A program made the position numbers and the translations under genes. Shown here piece after piece: positions 44,501 through 56,700 of a stretch of DNA of 64,000 nucleotides (positions are counted from its first letter, which is position 1; each line of letters opens with the position of its first letter). The DNA lies in the NCBI GenBank assembly GCA_003117195.1, contig BDSI01000116.1:124001-188000 (forward strand), read 5' to 3'. This DNA comes from Eudorina sp. 2006-703-Eu-15. Lineage: Eukaryota; Chlorophyta; Chlorophyceae; Chlamydomonadales; Volvocaceae. The notes under the pieces were generated by a model that saw only the letters and a program-made list of their open reading frames with translations, was not told the origin of the DNA and made no database searches.

Positions 44501-47500
44501 CCCCCATCGCTGCCCGACGACGACGACGGGGACCCCGACGGCGTACTGGATGAGATCACTTCGGCGCTGACCGCCTCCGGATCAGGCGGGGACTGCAGCG
44601 GCGGGGGCCCGCACGGGGATGCGGAGCAGGCGCCGGTCGGGGAGGCTGAAGAGAAATCCCCGCAACCGCCGGTGGCCGCACCGGTCGCCCCCGGGTCGCC
44701 GGCGGGCCCGGTCACCGATGCGGCGGCGTCATCAGCAGCGCACGGCGCGCCGCCGCCGTCAGTCACCGGCGAGGTGGCGGCGTCGGTGCCTGGCTGGGTG
44801 GTGGCAGCACACATGGGTTCCTCGGAAGCGGCTGAGGAGCGGCTGGCTGAGCCGGCAGCGGACGCAGCGCGGCAGGGTCACGGCTCGCTTGCGGACGCGG
44901 AGCCATCGGCCTCGGCATCAGCGGAGGTGCGGAGATGTGACCCGTTGTTGACTGCGACACCAGAGCAGGCGGCGGCGGAGCAGCTGCAGGAGCAGGCGCC
45001 GGCGGAGCAGCTGCAGGAGCAGGCGCCGGCGGAGCAGCTGCAGGAGCAGGCGCCGGCGGAGCAGCTGCAGCAGCACCTGCCAGCTCCGGCTGCCGAGTCG
45101 GCCTCGTCGTCCGCTGTAGACGGCGGGGCGGTGGCGGCATCAAGATCGGCAGGTGGGGAAACGGATTCCAGGGGGCAGGGAGTGGATCCCGGTCTGGGGG
45201 CACTGCATGCCGACGCGCTCGGGGCAGAACAGCCGGCGTTGGCGGCGGCGCTCGCCAGCCTCCCGGACGAGCCCTCGCTGGCGGGGGTGTGGGTGGAGCA
45301 GCAGTCGCCGGAACAGGAACCGGCGGCGGTCTCGGAAGAAGTGGAAGCGGTGGCGGTGCCGGGGGCCGACGAAACAACGGCGGCCGATGCGCCGCCGGAG
45401 CCCCCGAGCCCGCAAGCGTTGGAGGCCGCGGACTCGGAGGCGGCGGAGATGGCGGAGGCGGCAGAGGCGGCGACGCCTGGCTTGGCAGAGTGGACAGAAC
45501 CGCGCGCGGCGGAGGCGGCCGTGGAGCCTTCAGGAGGGCTTGAGGCAGCAGATTTTGGCCCTGCTGGGACGGGGAAAGGTCGCGCGAGCACCCTGGGTGA
45601 CCTCCCACCTGCCGCAGAACTGCCGTCCTTCTCGGGGCCCAGCGTTGGTGTGGATGTGCTGCACGACAGCATGGCGGCTGCGGCGGAGGCGCCCAGGGAT
45701 GGGCCGCCGCCGCCGCCGCCGCCGCAGGTTGCGACCGCCGCCGCGGGCGAAGCTGCAGCAAAGGCAGTGGAGGCAGTGGCGAGTGCATCGGCCGCTGCTG
45801 GGGCAGAGGCGGCAGAGGAGGAGGGGCGGAAGGAGAGCGTGACGATCCTCGAGGGGGCGGTGGGTGGAGAGCGTTCTGAGCGCGGTGAGGATGAAACAGC
45901 AGCAGCAGCCGTGGTGGTGCAGGAGGCTTTGGAGCAGGGGCAGCAGCAGGAGCCGGACTCGGCTGTTCGGGAAACGGAGGGCGCAGCGGCCTCGGATGTC
46001 CTGGCGGTTCAGCCGGGTGAGGAAGAGGCAGCGGCGGCGGGTGTCCCCGCGGAGGTGGCAGAGGAACGTGCGGACCGGGCAGGGGGCGTATCGGCGGTGG
46101 CGGTGGAGGCGGAGGTCCAGCCATCTGGAGCGCATTCAGCGGATGTTGCTGGTGCCGCATCCGCTGGTAGTGCTGCAGCATTGGCGGAGCACATGAAGCT
46201 CGAGACGATGGAGGCGGCCGAGCAGACCGCCGATGGCACGGCGCGTGCCGCAGCGGATGCAGCTGCCCATGCCGCAGCTGCGACGGAGGCGGAGGTGGCT
46301 GAGGAGGCGCTGAGTGAGGAGCAGCCCACGAGCCCGGTGGAGGCTGGCGGGCGAGCTGATGATGGCGCAGCAGCGGCAGGGGTCACAGGCGCAGCCGCAG
46401 CTGCGGCGCAACCGTCGCAGCAGGAGGAGCAGGGGTCGGTTGAGAAGGAGCAGGAGGAGGAAGAGGAACAGGGGCTGGAGCAGGAGGAGGCGAAGGAGGA
46501 GGAGGCGAAGGAGGAGGCGAAGGAGGAGGAGGCGAAGGAGGAGGCGAAGGAGGAGGCGAAGGAGGAGGCGAAGGAGGAGGCGAAGGAGGAGGAGGAGGAG
46601 GAGGAGGAGGAGCAGGAGGAGGCGAAGGAGGAGGAGCAGGAGGAGGCGAAGGAGGAGGAGCAGGAGGAGGAGCAGGAGGAGGCGAAGGAGGAGCAGGGGG
46701 AGCTGCAGGAGGCGGCTGGGGATACCGGGATGGTCGTGGTGCTGCAGCCCGCAGCGGCATCGATGCCTCCCGAGGCGGTGGCGGCGGTGGCGGCGGCGGA
46801 AACGGACACGCAGCCGCCGGGTGCTGCGCCGCTGGAAGCGACAGCGGACCCACGTCGTGCCGCACCATCGGAGCCGCAGGCGGATGCACGAATGAAACCC
46901 CTGGAGCTGCCCGCGGCTCTCCCGCCCCCCGCAGGCGTCGCGTCCGCGGCGACGCTCCCGCCGGACCCCACACCCGATGAGTCACCCGATGTGTCACCCG
47001 ATGATGAGGCGGAAACTCGGAGACCCTCGGAGGAGGAGGCAGACCCCTTGCATCACGCGGGGCCGGCTGCAAGGGAGGGGGCCGCCGCAGCCCGGGGACA
47101 GGACGAGGGAGCTGATGAGCTCCTGGACGCGGATGCGACGTCGTCGGGCGGTGTGGCGGGACAGGCCGCCGCTGCGGCGGCGGTGGAGGAGCAACAGGGG
47201 GGTACAACAGCTGCGGCGGCGGCGATGGTGGACACGCGACCGGGTCCCGACGGCGGGTCGTCTACAGCAGCAGAGTTTGAGGGGTCTGAGGCGGCCGGGG
47301 AGGAGGCGGTGCCGCCGGTGTCGGAAGGCCTGTCAGCGGAGCCGGGGGTCCTGGCAGCGGCGCCGGGGGGTAAGGCGCAGGCGGAGGCGGCAGCCCTGGA
47401 GCCCTGGGTGGAGGCAGGAGGTTCGGGTGCGGGTGCAGCGTGGGAGGGAGAGGGAGCGGCGGGAGCGGAGGCGTTCGAACCGCAGGCGGAGGAGGGGTCC

Positions 47501-47729
47501 GCTCCAGCAGCTGGTGGCGATGGCGAGCGGACCGCAGCGGAGGGGCAGGCGGCGGGGGAGCGGCAGCAGCACGGCGGTGACGTCGAGCCGGAGCTGGTGC
47601 AGCCGGAGGACGCTGGCGCAGCCGCAGCCGCTGCCCATCAGCTGGGATCGGGAGGCGTACTTGGGGCGGAGTCGCCGGGGCAGGAGGAATCGGGAGAGGT
47701 ACCGGCGGATCCGCAGGCGGGGGCGCTGG

Positions 47730-47760
<31 letters not shown>

Positions 47761-50700
47761 CGCTGCTCAGACCGTGCAGGCGGTTGCAGCCACTTGTAAG
47801 GAGGAGCCACCTCCGGGTACAGCGGAGGTGGGCCCGACGAGTGCCGCCGCCGCCGCAGCCCCAGCAGCAGCAGCAGCGGGTCTAACAGAGGCAGACCCCG
47901 AATCCGACGCAGTGGGAGGAGCCGCAGCGGAAACCATAGCAGCAGCAGCAGCAGGCACACCAACAGCCGCAGGGAAATCAGTGATTCACCCAGAGCCGCT
48001 CCTCCCAGGTGATGAGGCCCATGGGACGGGCAGCGCGGTGACGCCGTCCCAGCTGGGAGCGGCCGCGGAGCCGCCGGCTCAGTCACCAGCGGAGGAAGCA
48101 CGGGACCCGCCGGCAGTCCCGTTGGATACAGCTGCTGGGCCAACGGACGCTGGCGAGGCAAGAGCAGCAGTCGGGTCAGGGGCAGCCACGGAGCCCTCGG
48201 CCGCCACGGCAGGTCCGGCGCCGTCGCCGGAGACGCCCCCGGCGGAGGCGGCGGGTGCGGCCACAGCTGCAGCAGCGGGACCGCGCGAGGCGGCGGCCGA
48301 GGATGCGGCCCTGGGGGCAGCCGCTTTGGGGACGCTGCCGCCGCCGCCGCCGCCGCTGCCGCCGCCGCCGCCGGGCGACACCCCAGTCGGGGTCACTGCG
48401 CCGGAAGAGCGCGTGCAGCACTGGGAGCCGGTCCGCAACGGTGCGAACGTCTCCGCGGCGGCGCCGGGAGCCGCGCCGGTAGGTCCGCACCCTGCGTGGC
48501 CGCAGGGGCCCAGATACCCCGCCGTCGAAGAGTCCTCCGAAGGCCTCACCCGGCGTGACCAAGGTGACCCGCCAGGCGGTGGCGAAGAGTCCTCCTCCGA
48601 CACCAGCACCGCGGCTGCTGCTCCTGCTGTGGCCGTTGCCACCGCTTCTGTTCCTGTCGTTGTCGCTGCTGCCACGGGTGCGGAGAGCGCGAGGCGCCTG
48701 GCGGAGGCGCAGCTGGCTGGAGGGGTTGAGGAAGGGGCGGAGCTGGCCTTGAGCGCGGACGAGGAACGCGGGGTCCTGGGGGCGGCGGAGGGGACCCGGG
48801 GCGGTCACCGATCCTCGCTGGCCGGGGTCCGGGAGCTGGTGTTTGCAGACGAGGTGGGGATGGAGGGGGCGGCAGGGTCGCTGCTGCCGCCCCTGGACTC
48901 GCCGCCGGAGGGGGTGGCTGCCGCTGTGGAAGCGGTGGGTGCGGAGGTGCGGGCGGTGGAGGAGGAGGAGGCAGGGACTGGCTTGGAGGGCGGTCCCGCG
49001 GTGGGGGCGGCGGCGGCGGCGGCCGCTGCCCCTGGGCTCCCTGCTGCTGATGCGGCGGATGGGGCTGCGGGTGCGGGTGCGGGCGCGGGTGCTGCTGGCG
49101 CGGAGGACCCGGGGGCCGCAGTTTTCTCTAGGGCGGCGGCGGAGTGGCCTGCGGCTGCGGGCGAGGACGGGGCTGATGCGCTTGCAGGCGCCCCGAGTTC
49201 AAGCGAGGCGGAAGAAGAGGCGCCCCAGCGGCACAAGGAGCTGAAAGAGGAGGAGGGGCAGAAACATGAGCAGGAGGGCAAGGAGGACGAGGACGGGGAC
49301 GAGGCAGCGAGGCCGGGCGTGTCAGCCGATCACTGTGGTGCAGGTGGTTCGGACTCCGCAGCCGGTGGAGCAGCGGCAGCCCTCCACTTGCCGCCAGTCG
49401 AGACAACGTCGGTACCGGTCCCCCCGGCCGCCGCCGCGACCTCGCCGGCCAACTCAACCCCCGACCAGGAGCCGCGACCTGCCGGCCCCCCTGCAGCACT
49501 CGCACCGCCTCCTGCGCAGGCTGGGCTGCCGCTACCCACCTGGCCAGTGACGACGCCGGCGCCAACGCCGGCGGCCCCCGCCGCCGCTCCCGTTTCAGCG
49601 GCTTCCTTCAACCTGTCGGACTGGCTGGCGGGCGGAGACGGCTTCGGAGCGGCCGTTGCGGCGCCATCGGCGGCGGCGCCCTCCTCTGGAGACGGGCCGG
49701 CAGTGGCCACGCCGCCGCCGCCGCCGCCGCCAGCTCTGACAGCTCCTGCCGTCCCGGCACTTCACGACGACGCCTTCCTGCTGTTTGCGGATCTGACGCC
49801 CTCCGCGCAGCCCGCGGAAACTCGTGGACCGGAACCGGCGGCGGCGGCGGCGGCGGCGACGACGGCGGCAGCGCCAGCTGCGGCGCCGCCGTCGCTGGAG
49901 TCGAACCCCTTCCGCGACTTGTTCCTGGAATTCGGAGAGCCGGATCCGGAGCCCCTGAAGCCACCCCCGGGGCCTTCCGCTGCCGCTGGAGGCCCGCCTT
50001 CTGTCGCGGCAGCGGCGGCGGCAGCGGCACTCGTACATCCAGCGACACATCCATCGGCATCCGGTCCTTCCGCGGGCGGGGCACCCGCGGTGGCGGCGGC
50101 GGTGGCGGCGCCGTCAGGGGTGGCGGCGGCGCAGCCACCCCTGACGGCTGCCCCGCCGCAGGCGGCGGCGGCGGCGGTGAGCAGGCTACCGCAGCCAGTC
50201 GGAGATGTACGGCAGCATGTACCCATGGGATCTCCGCCTGCCGCTCCGACTCCGCCGCCGCGATCGACCGCACCACCCGCCTCCGCCAACCCGACAGCGC
50301 CGCCACCACCACCACCCAGAGGGGAGCTGCCCGCGGCGACGTCAGCATCCAACGCGCCGCCATCCGCGCCACCGCCACCGCCTCAGGCGGCTCATCCATC
50401 GCTGACACCGCTACCGCTGCCGCCGACGGTGGCGTTCGCGGTCGCAGCGGCGGCTCCGGGTGCCGGCAGCGGCACCGTCGGGGAAGGCGACGAAGGGGAG
50501 GATGACGAACTTGACCTGTCCATCCTCCTGGAGGAGGAGGTGGTCGGGGAGCCCGAGTCGCCGGTGATGCGCCCGTCCGGCTTTGCGCCGGCGCCGCTGC
50601 CGCATGCGGCGGCGCCGACACACGCCGCCGCCGCCGCTACAGCTGCTGCGGTGAGTATGACATCCGCCGCCGCCGTTGTCGTGGCGCCGCCGCCGTCAGC

Positions 50701-53700
50701 GCCGTCATCGTCTTCCGCAGCGGCGGCCCGGTTACCGCCGATGTCGGCGCCAGCCGCAGCAGCACCGCCGCCGCCCGTCACCCTGCCTCTGTCCTCGGGC
50801 CCCGCTCATGCCGCTTCGCCGGCTGCTCGTGGCTTGCCGCCTGCTACTGCCGCTGCCGCTCCTACTGCCGCTCCTACTACCGCTGCTGCGGCTGCACCTG
50901 CTGCTGCTAGCGCTGCTGCAGCGTCTGCCGTGCCATCACCTGTGGCCCGCGTCCAAAGCTCGCCATCTGACGGTGTGGACGGCGTCGCGCCGGGCGGGGG
51001 CGCCGGTGGCGACGGCGGTGCGGATGGAGGTGGCGGTGGCGGTGGCGGCGGGGAGGAGGAAGTCCTGGTGGGTGGAGCAGTGGAGGAGCGGGAGCCGGAC
51101 GCGGCGGATCTGCGGGGCCTGGCCCCTCACGAGGTGGCACTGCTGCGGGCGGAGAGGGCGGAGGCGGCGCTGCTGTCGGGTGGGTGCGCCGAGGAGGAGG
51201 AGTGGGCGGGCAGGGAGGGTGGGTGGGTGGGTGCGCGGGTGGGGTCAGGTGCTGCAGGATGGGAGAGATATCGTACAAGACGTTCATCACAGGCCAAACG
51301 CCCCCAAGCCCGACCCTGGCACTCAATCGACCCGGGCGAACACGGCGGCGTCCTTTTTCGGCTTGGGTGTGGTTCGGCTTCGGCACTTAGTTGCGACACC
51401 ACCTTGCTTGATTACGTCACCCTCCTTTCCTCGGGTGACCCTTACGTGCTGTTGGCCGCAATGACGCCTCCGGCCGCCTTCCCGCCTTCCAGGCCCCTCC
51501 GTCTTCGCCGACGTCCTCCGGAGACGTCCCGGCCAGCCCCCCTCGCCCACGGCCCTCATGCTGGCGAACGCCGCCGGCGTCATCGCAATGCCCACGGAAG
51601 CTGGCGCTGCCGCCGCCGCCGGCGCCGCCGCCGCCGCCTCCGTCGCTAGCCCCCGTTCCGTCAAGCTCCTGCAGCCGGCGGCGCCGCTGCCGCCATCCAT
51701 CCGCGACGGCCGGAGCCGGAGCGGCAGCCTGGGTAGCCTGGGCGGCGGCGGTGGTGGTGGTGGTGGTGGTGGTGGGCGGTCTGAAGGGCTGCTGGACCCG
51801 TTGGCGGGACTGACGGCGCTGCTGGCGGATGCCGCCAAGGACTGGAACCCCTCGGGCCGGCCTGACGCCAGCGGGGCTATGGTGGGCGGCAGTGTGGCGC
51901 TGAGGCTGGAGGAGCTGCACACGGCCCTGCCCGACATCACCCAGCACTGGCTGACGGTGAGGCCGGTATGCCGGCGGTCCGGGCCGGGTCCGGGGATTGA
52001 AAGGCTGCGCTCCTCCCATCCCCGCCTGCTGGCCGTCATCCTTGCTTCGCGGCCTTTTTTATTGTGCGACGCTGCGCTTCGTCGCGCTTTGTTTTGCATT
52101 GCATTTTCTTAAGTGGCGGATGTTAACACGTTGATATAGCATCTTGCGAGGCCGGCAGGGCTTTGCTTGATTAATGGCTAACCTCCGAGCTGTCCGTCGC
52201 TAACCCACCCGATCCCACCCCCTTAGACGCGACCGACCAATGGCGCAAAGCTTCCGTTTCCACACAGCTCGATTCCCGCATTCGGTATGCGGCACTCCTC
52301 CTCGCTCCTTTTGCCCACAAGAGCACCCGCCCGCCGCTCCGCCTCCCCTCATCCCTGTTCAACCCTGCCCAGCCCCACCTAACCCTGTCCAACCCCACCT
52401 AACCCTGTCCAACCTCACCCCACCCTGTCCAGCCCCACCCCACCCTGTCCAACCCTGCCCTAACCTCCCCTCTCCCCCAGGCGGGCCGCCCCCGGGTGGT
52501 GACCCTCTCCAACAACATCATGGCGGTGGGGACCTCCCTGGGAGCCGCCCTCATCTTCCAGCTGCCCGCTGCCGCGTCGGGGGCCGCAGCCTCCGCCGCC
52601 GCCGGCCCCGGGGCTGGATCCGGATCCGGATCTGGCACGACCGGATCCAGTTCCGGCCAGCTGGGGGCGGCGCAGCAGCCTCCGGGCCCGGGGGCCGCAG
52701 GAAGCCTCCGGCAGGGCGGCAGCGCGGGCTCGTTGGCGGGCTCCCAACTGCCGCAGCTGCCAGTCGGGGCCGGGGGCCCCGGCGGGGCTGGAGGGGCGGG
52801 GTCCGGCGGCGGTGTTGGCGGCGGTGTTGGCAGCGGCGGCGGCAGCGCGATCGTGGTGGTGGGTGAGGCGCGGAGCGAGGCGGAGGCGGTGACGGCGCTG
52901 GGGCTGTCGACGGCAACCGGTCCAGGTGGGCGGTGGTTAAGAGGTCGATGTGGCGACCGTTTCGTGGCGGTTGTGGTAGTTGTGCTAACGGTAATGGTAA
53001 TGGTGGCGGAAGATCCAACCCAACCCGGGGACCCTACCGGTGCATCACAGGACATGGGTTGGAGCAGGCCCTGGGCCGCATGCCGCCCAGCTCCAGGGTG
53101 GGCTCTGTCTCCCGTGCGCCCAGCATCTCGCACCCGCCGCCCGCCTCTGCCCTCTGCCTCTGGCCCCTCCCGCCTCCTATCCCCTCTCGACTCTGTCCCA
53201 TACTCCCACATGCACGCTCGCCACCCTGCCCCTCCCTCATACCGCTCCCCTCCCCTCCCCTCAGGTGACCCCCTCTGGCTGCTGGTGGGCCACGCCTCCG
53301 GCTGCGTGGCGGTCTGGGACCTGCAGCGGCGGCCGCCCAAACAGGTGGCGCTCATCACCGGGCAACACGAGCTGCCGGTGGGGCGGGGTGTGCGGGCGGG
53401 GGGTGTGCGGGCGGGGGGTGGGGAGTCTCGGGTGGATGGAGGGGTGGGTGGGCTGTGGGAGACGTGGAGGCGGGCAGGGCCATGCCGGGGGGCCGCGAAT
53501 GGGTTGAAGGGAATGACGGATTGCCGTACCTCGGTTGGCTCTCCGACGCGGCGCAGCAGGATGCAATGGCTTGTCATACCTGGCTAGCAGGCGGGGCGGG
53601 GCGAGACGTCGCTACGGCACCTATCTTGCCTCTTTACATGTTGACCATCATCGCCGTCTTTTTTACTATTGTTTTCCTCCGACGCGCCTCCCGCTTCCCC

Positions 53701-56700
53701 CCCCCCCCGCCGTGCCGCCTCCCTCGGGCCCCCGCCCAGGTCGTCCACGTCAGCTTCTTCCCCGGCCGCGGCGCCTCCATGGCCCTGTCCGCCGACCGGC
53801 GGGGCAACCTCGCCCTGCACTCCTTCACCCACATCGTCCTCAAGACCGCCGTGGCCAGCCGCACCATCCTCAACGGCAACATGGGCAGCATCGGCAGCAT
53901 CGCCCACCTCACGCCCTTCTTTGCGCCCTCCGCCACGGCGCTGGCGGGCGGTCCGCCGGCGCTGCCGTCGCCGCACGTGCCGGCGGCGCTGCCGCCGCAG
54001 GCGACGCGCCGCAACGCGGACGACGCCGCGCCAGCAGCGACGGCGGCAGCGGCGGCGCCGCCGCTGGCGCCGCCAGGCGCCCGCGTCGGCGACGGCATGG
54101 TGGCGCTGTGCGCAACGACGGGCTGTCACATCGGCCGCTTCAAGCCCTCCGGGGAGCTCATCCCTCTGTACTCCATACCGAGACCCGCCTACGTGCCGTC
54201 GCCGTCGATACCCTGCGCCGCCTGGCTCCCGCACCAGCGGCGCTCCGCACGGCCGCCGCCGGTGGCAGTCGCCGCCGCCGCCACCGCCGCCACCGCCGCT
54301 TCAGCGTCCGACGCCGGTGGCGGCGGCGGCGGCCCCACCACGGCCGTATGTGCTGTACTGGCGGTGGGGTGGCACGACGAGGTGATGTTCGTGGATGTGC
54401 CGCTGGTGGGTGACCACTGGGCGCCGCCGCCGGCGGTACAGTCGTCGACGGCGGCGGAGGCGGCGGTGACGGCGTCGCCGCTCAGCTCGCCGGGGTCCAC
54501 GGCGGCGGCGGCGGCGGCAGCGCCGCCGCCGGCGCAGCAGACGGGCCCGGCGAAGCGCTCCTTCCTCCGCGCCGCCGCCGCCTTCACCGGCGTCGCGCGC
54601 GGCGCCGCGACGGCAGCGGTCGCGGCCGCCGCCACAGCCGCCGCGGCGGCAACTGCCGCCACGTCGACGGCGCTGGCGGCGGCGGCCGCGTCCGGCGGCG
54701 CGGCGACGCTGGACGTTCAGACGGCGGCGGCCCTGGCGCAGCGGCTGCCGCTGACCGTGACCAAGGTCTGGAACGCGACATCTGCCGTACTGGCGGAGGG
54801 TTCACGACCGGGTCAACCCGCCGAGGATGTGTCCGTTCGCGTTGTCGGTGAGTGGTGCGGGGATGTGTGTTTGACGACAGGCCCGCCTAGACCAGCCCAG
54901 ACCCGCCCACGCGCCCAGACCCGGCCAGGCGTGTATGTGTGTGTTGCTCGGTGGCGAGGCAGGGTTGCGTGCAAGTGTGCGTGGGAGGGAGAGACTTGGG
55001 TGCTTCCGGGCCGTGACGTCCGGGTGGGATCTCAGACCGACGTGTTTGTACGTCAACAAGGATCGCACAGCCGGGGTCACGTCGCGCGGTTCTGCACCTC
55101 GATCTAGCTATGCCGCCGACGGGGGGTGGGAAGAGAGAGGATGCGCGTCCGCCCTACGTCGAACTGGTCGGAGGAGGGGGGGGGGCCATGGCCGCGGACG
55201 ATGTACAATGCCCGCAGGATGGGGAGGAGGGGGTAAGCAGCCGGCCGGTGTGGGGTGTCGCTGTCCCGGTCCCCCTGATGATGCGCCTTGACCCCCGCCG
55301 TGAACCTGTACACCGCCCTCCCCTGCCGTACCCCCACCCACCTCCTGCAGGGTTGCATTGGTACGACAGCGACGCGCTAGGTGTCGTACTGCTCCTGGGT
55401 CTGGCCATGCGGCTGGTGGTTGTGGATCTGGAGCTGGAGGTCCGGGAGCAGGTGGGGGCCGGGGTGGGGGCGGGGGCTTGGGGGCGGGGTGGGCGGCCGC
55501 CGCCGGGAGGGCGGTGTGCGCGGTGGTACCCTTTGCTGAGGCAGCAGGGGGGGCCCCCCTGGAGGGTTTAGGGTTTTGCTGCCCTCGCCCGGGGGGTCAC
55601 CACCGGGGTCCCAACCGCCCGCGTTGTTTGAGGCCATGTGCCGGTTGAGCCGTCCTGAGCTGCGGTTGTTTGTTGAGTGCAACCCGGTGGTTGGCGGTTG
55701 TGAACTCGCAGGTGGACTGCATCGACACGCCGTACGTCAGCGGCCTCATGCCGCCCGCCCCTCGCGGCGGCGCGCCCGCCGTACCGGACACCTTGTACGG
55801 CAGCGGCGCGCGCGTGGTGCTGCTGGGCAGCTCCTCCACGTTGTACGGCAGCCGGCTGCTGACTTGGCAGGAACGACTCCGTACACTCGCGGACATCGGC
55901 AAGTGGAAGCTGGGCCTGAGGTTCGCTCTCGACTTCTACAAGTAAGAAGGGCATCAGGGGTGTTGTGTTGTTTGGATCTTGGATCTTGGATCTTCCGGGA
56001 AAGGACACCCATGATGCTGTTAAAAATTAGGGATCGAATGGCCATAGGCCGGCTGCAGACCAGGAGGTTTCGGAGCCAGACACACGATTAAAGCTGGTTG
56101 GGCACATCGAGTAGCCAGTATCGATCGCCAGTGACGGAAAGAGCGGGAGTTCAGAGGCCTGAAGCGGAATTCTCCTGGTAAGGGAAGGCAGGGAAGGGGC
56201 GGCAGTGTCCGGCAGCCGGGCCGCAGAACTTCATGCACGTCGCGTCTATGTACGTGGGCGCCTGACGGGATGTGATATCTTCCCGTGTTGCAAACCCTAA
56301 ACCCCCACATCCGCCGTTGCTGCCCTCAGGCTGCATCTGGCGCGGGTCGCGGCAGCCGCCCCTGGAGCAGCCCCGCGCCCCTCCGCCTCCACCGCCTCCA
56401 CCTCCGCCTCCACCGCCGCCGCGGACGCCTCCTACCCGGCGGCGCTCCGCGGCTGGATTGCCACCCTGGCGCTGGGGCTGGTGAAGAGCGCGCTTGGGGC
56501 GGCGCTGCGGGCGGCCGCCTCGCAGGGCGTGGCAAACCTGCAGCAGGTACGGGATGGGTATAGGAAATTGGTAGACATTTTCAAACTGCGCTGGGTGTGT
56601 CTGGGCTGTTTCTTTTTACCCCCCCTCCCGGGGCTGATGCGTGCGGCGAAATCGCCTGGGTGTGTTTGTGCGCCCATTTGCTACCGGTATCTTGAAGGGG

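Noticed and set aside
41035..51464. Long antisense and alternative-frame ORFs (Pro/Leu- or Arg-rich) across VPS8 exon 2
   Set aside because: They are shadows of GCN/GAG codon repeats in G+C-rich DNA; none joins to flanking exons and their composition is extreme.
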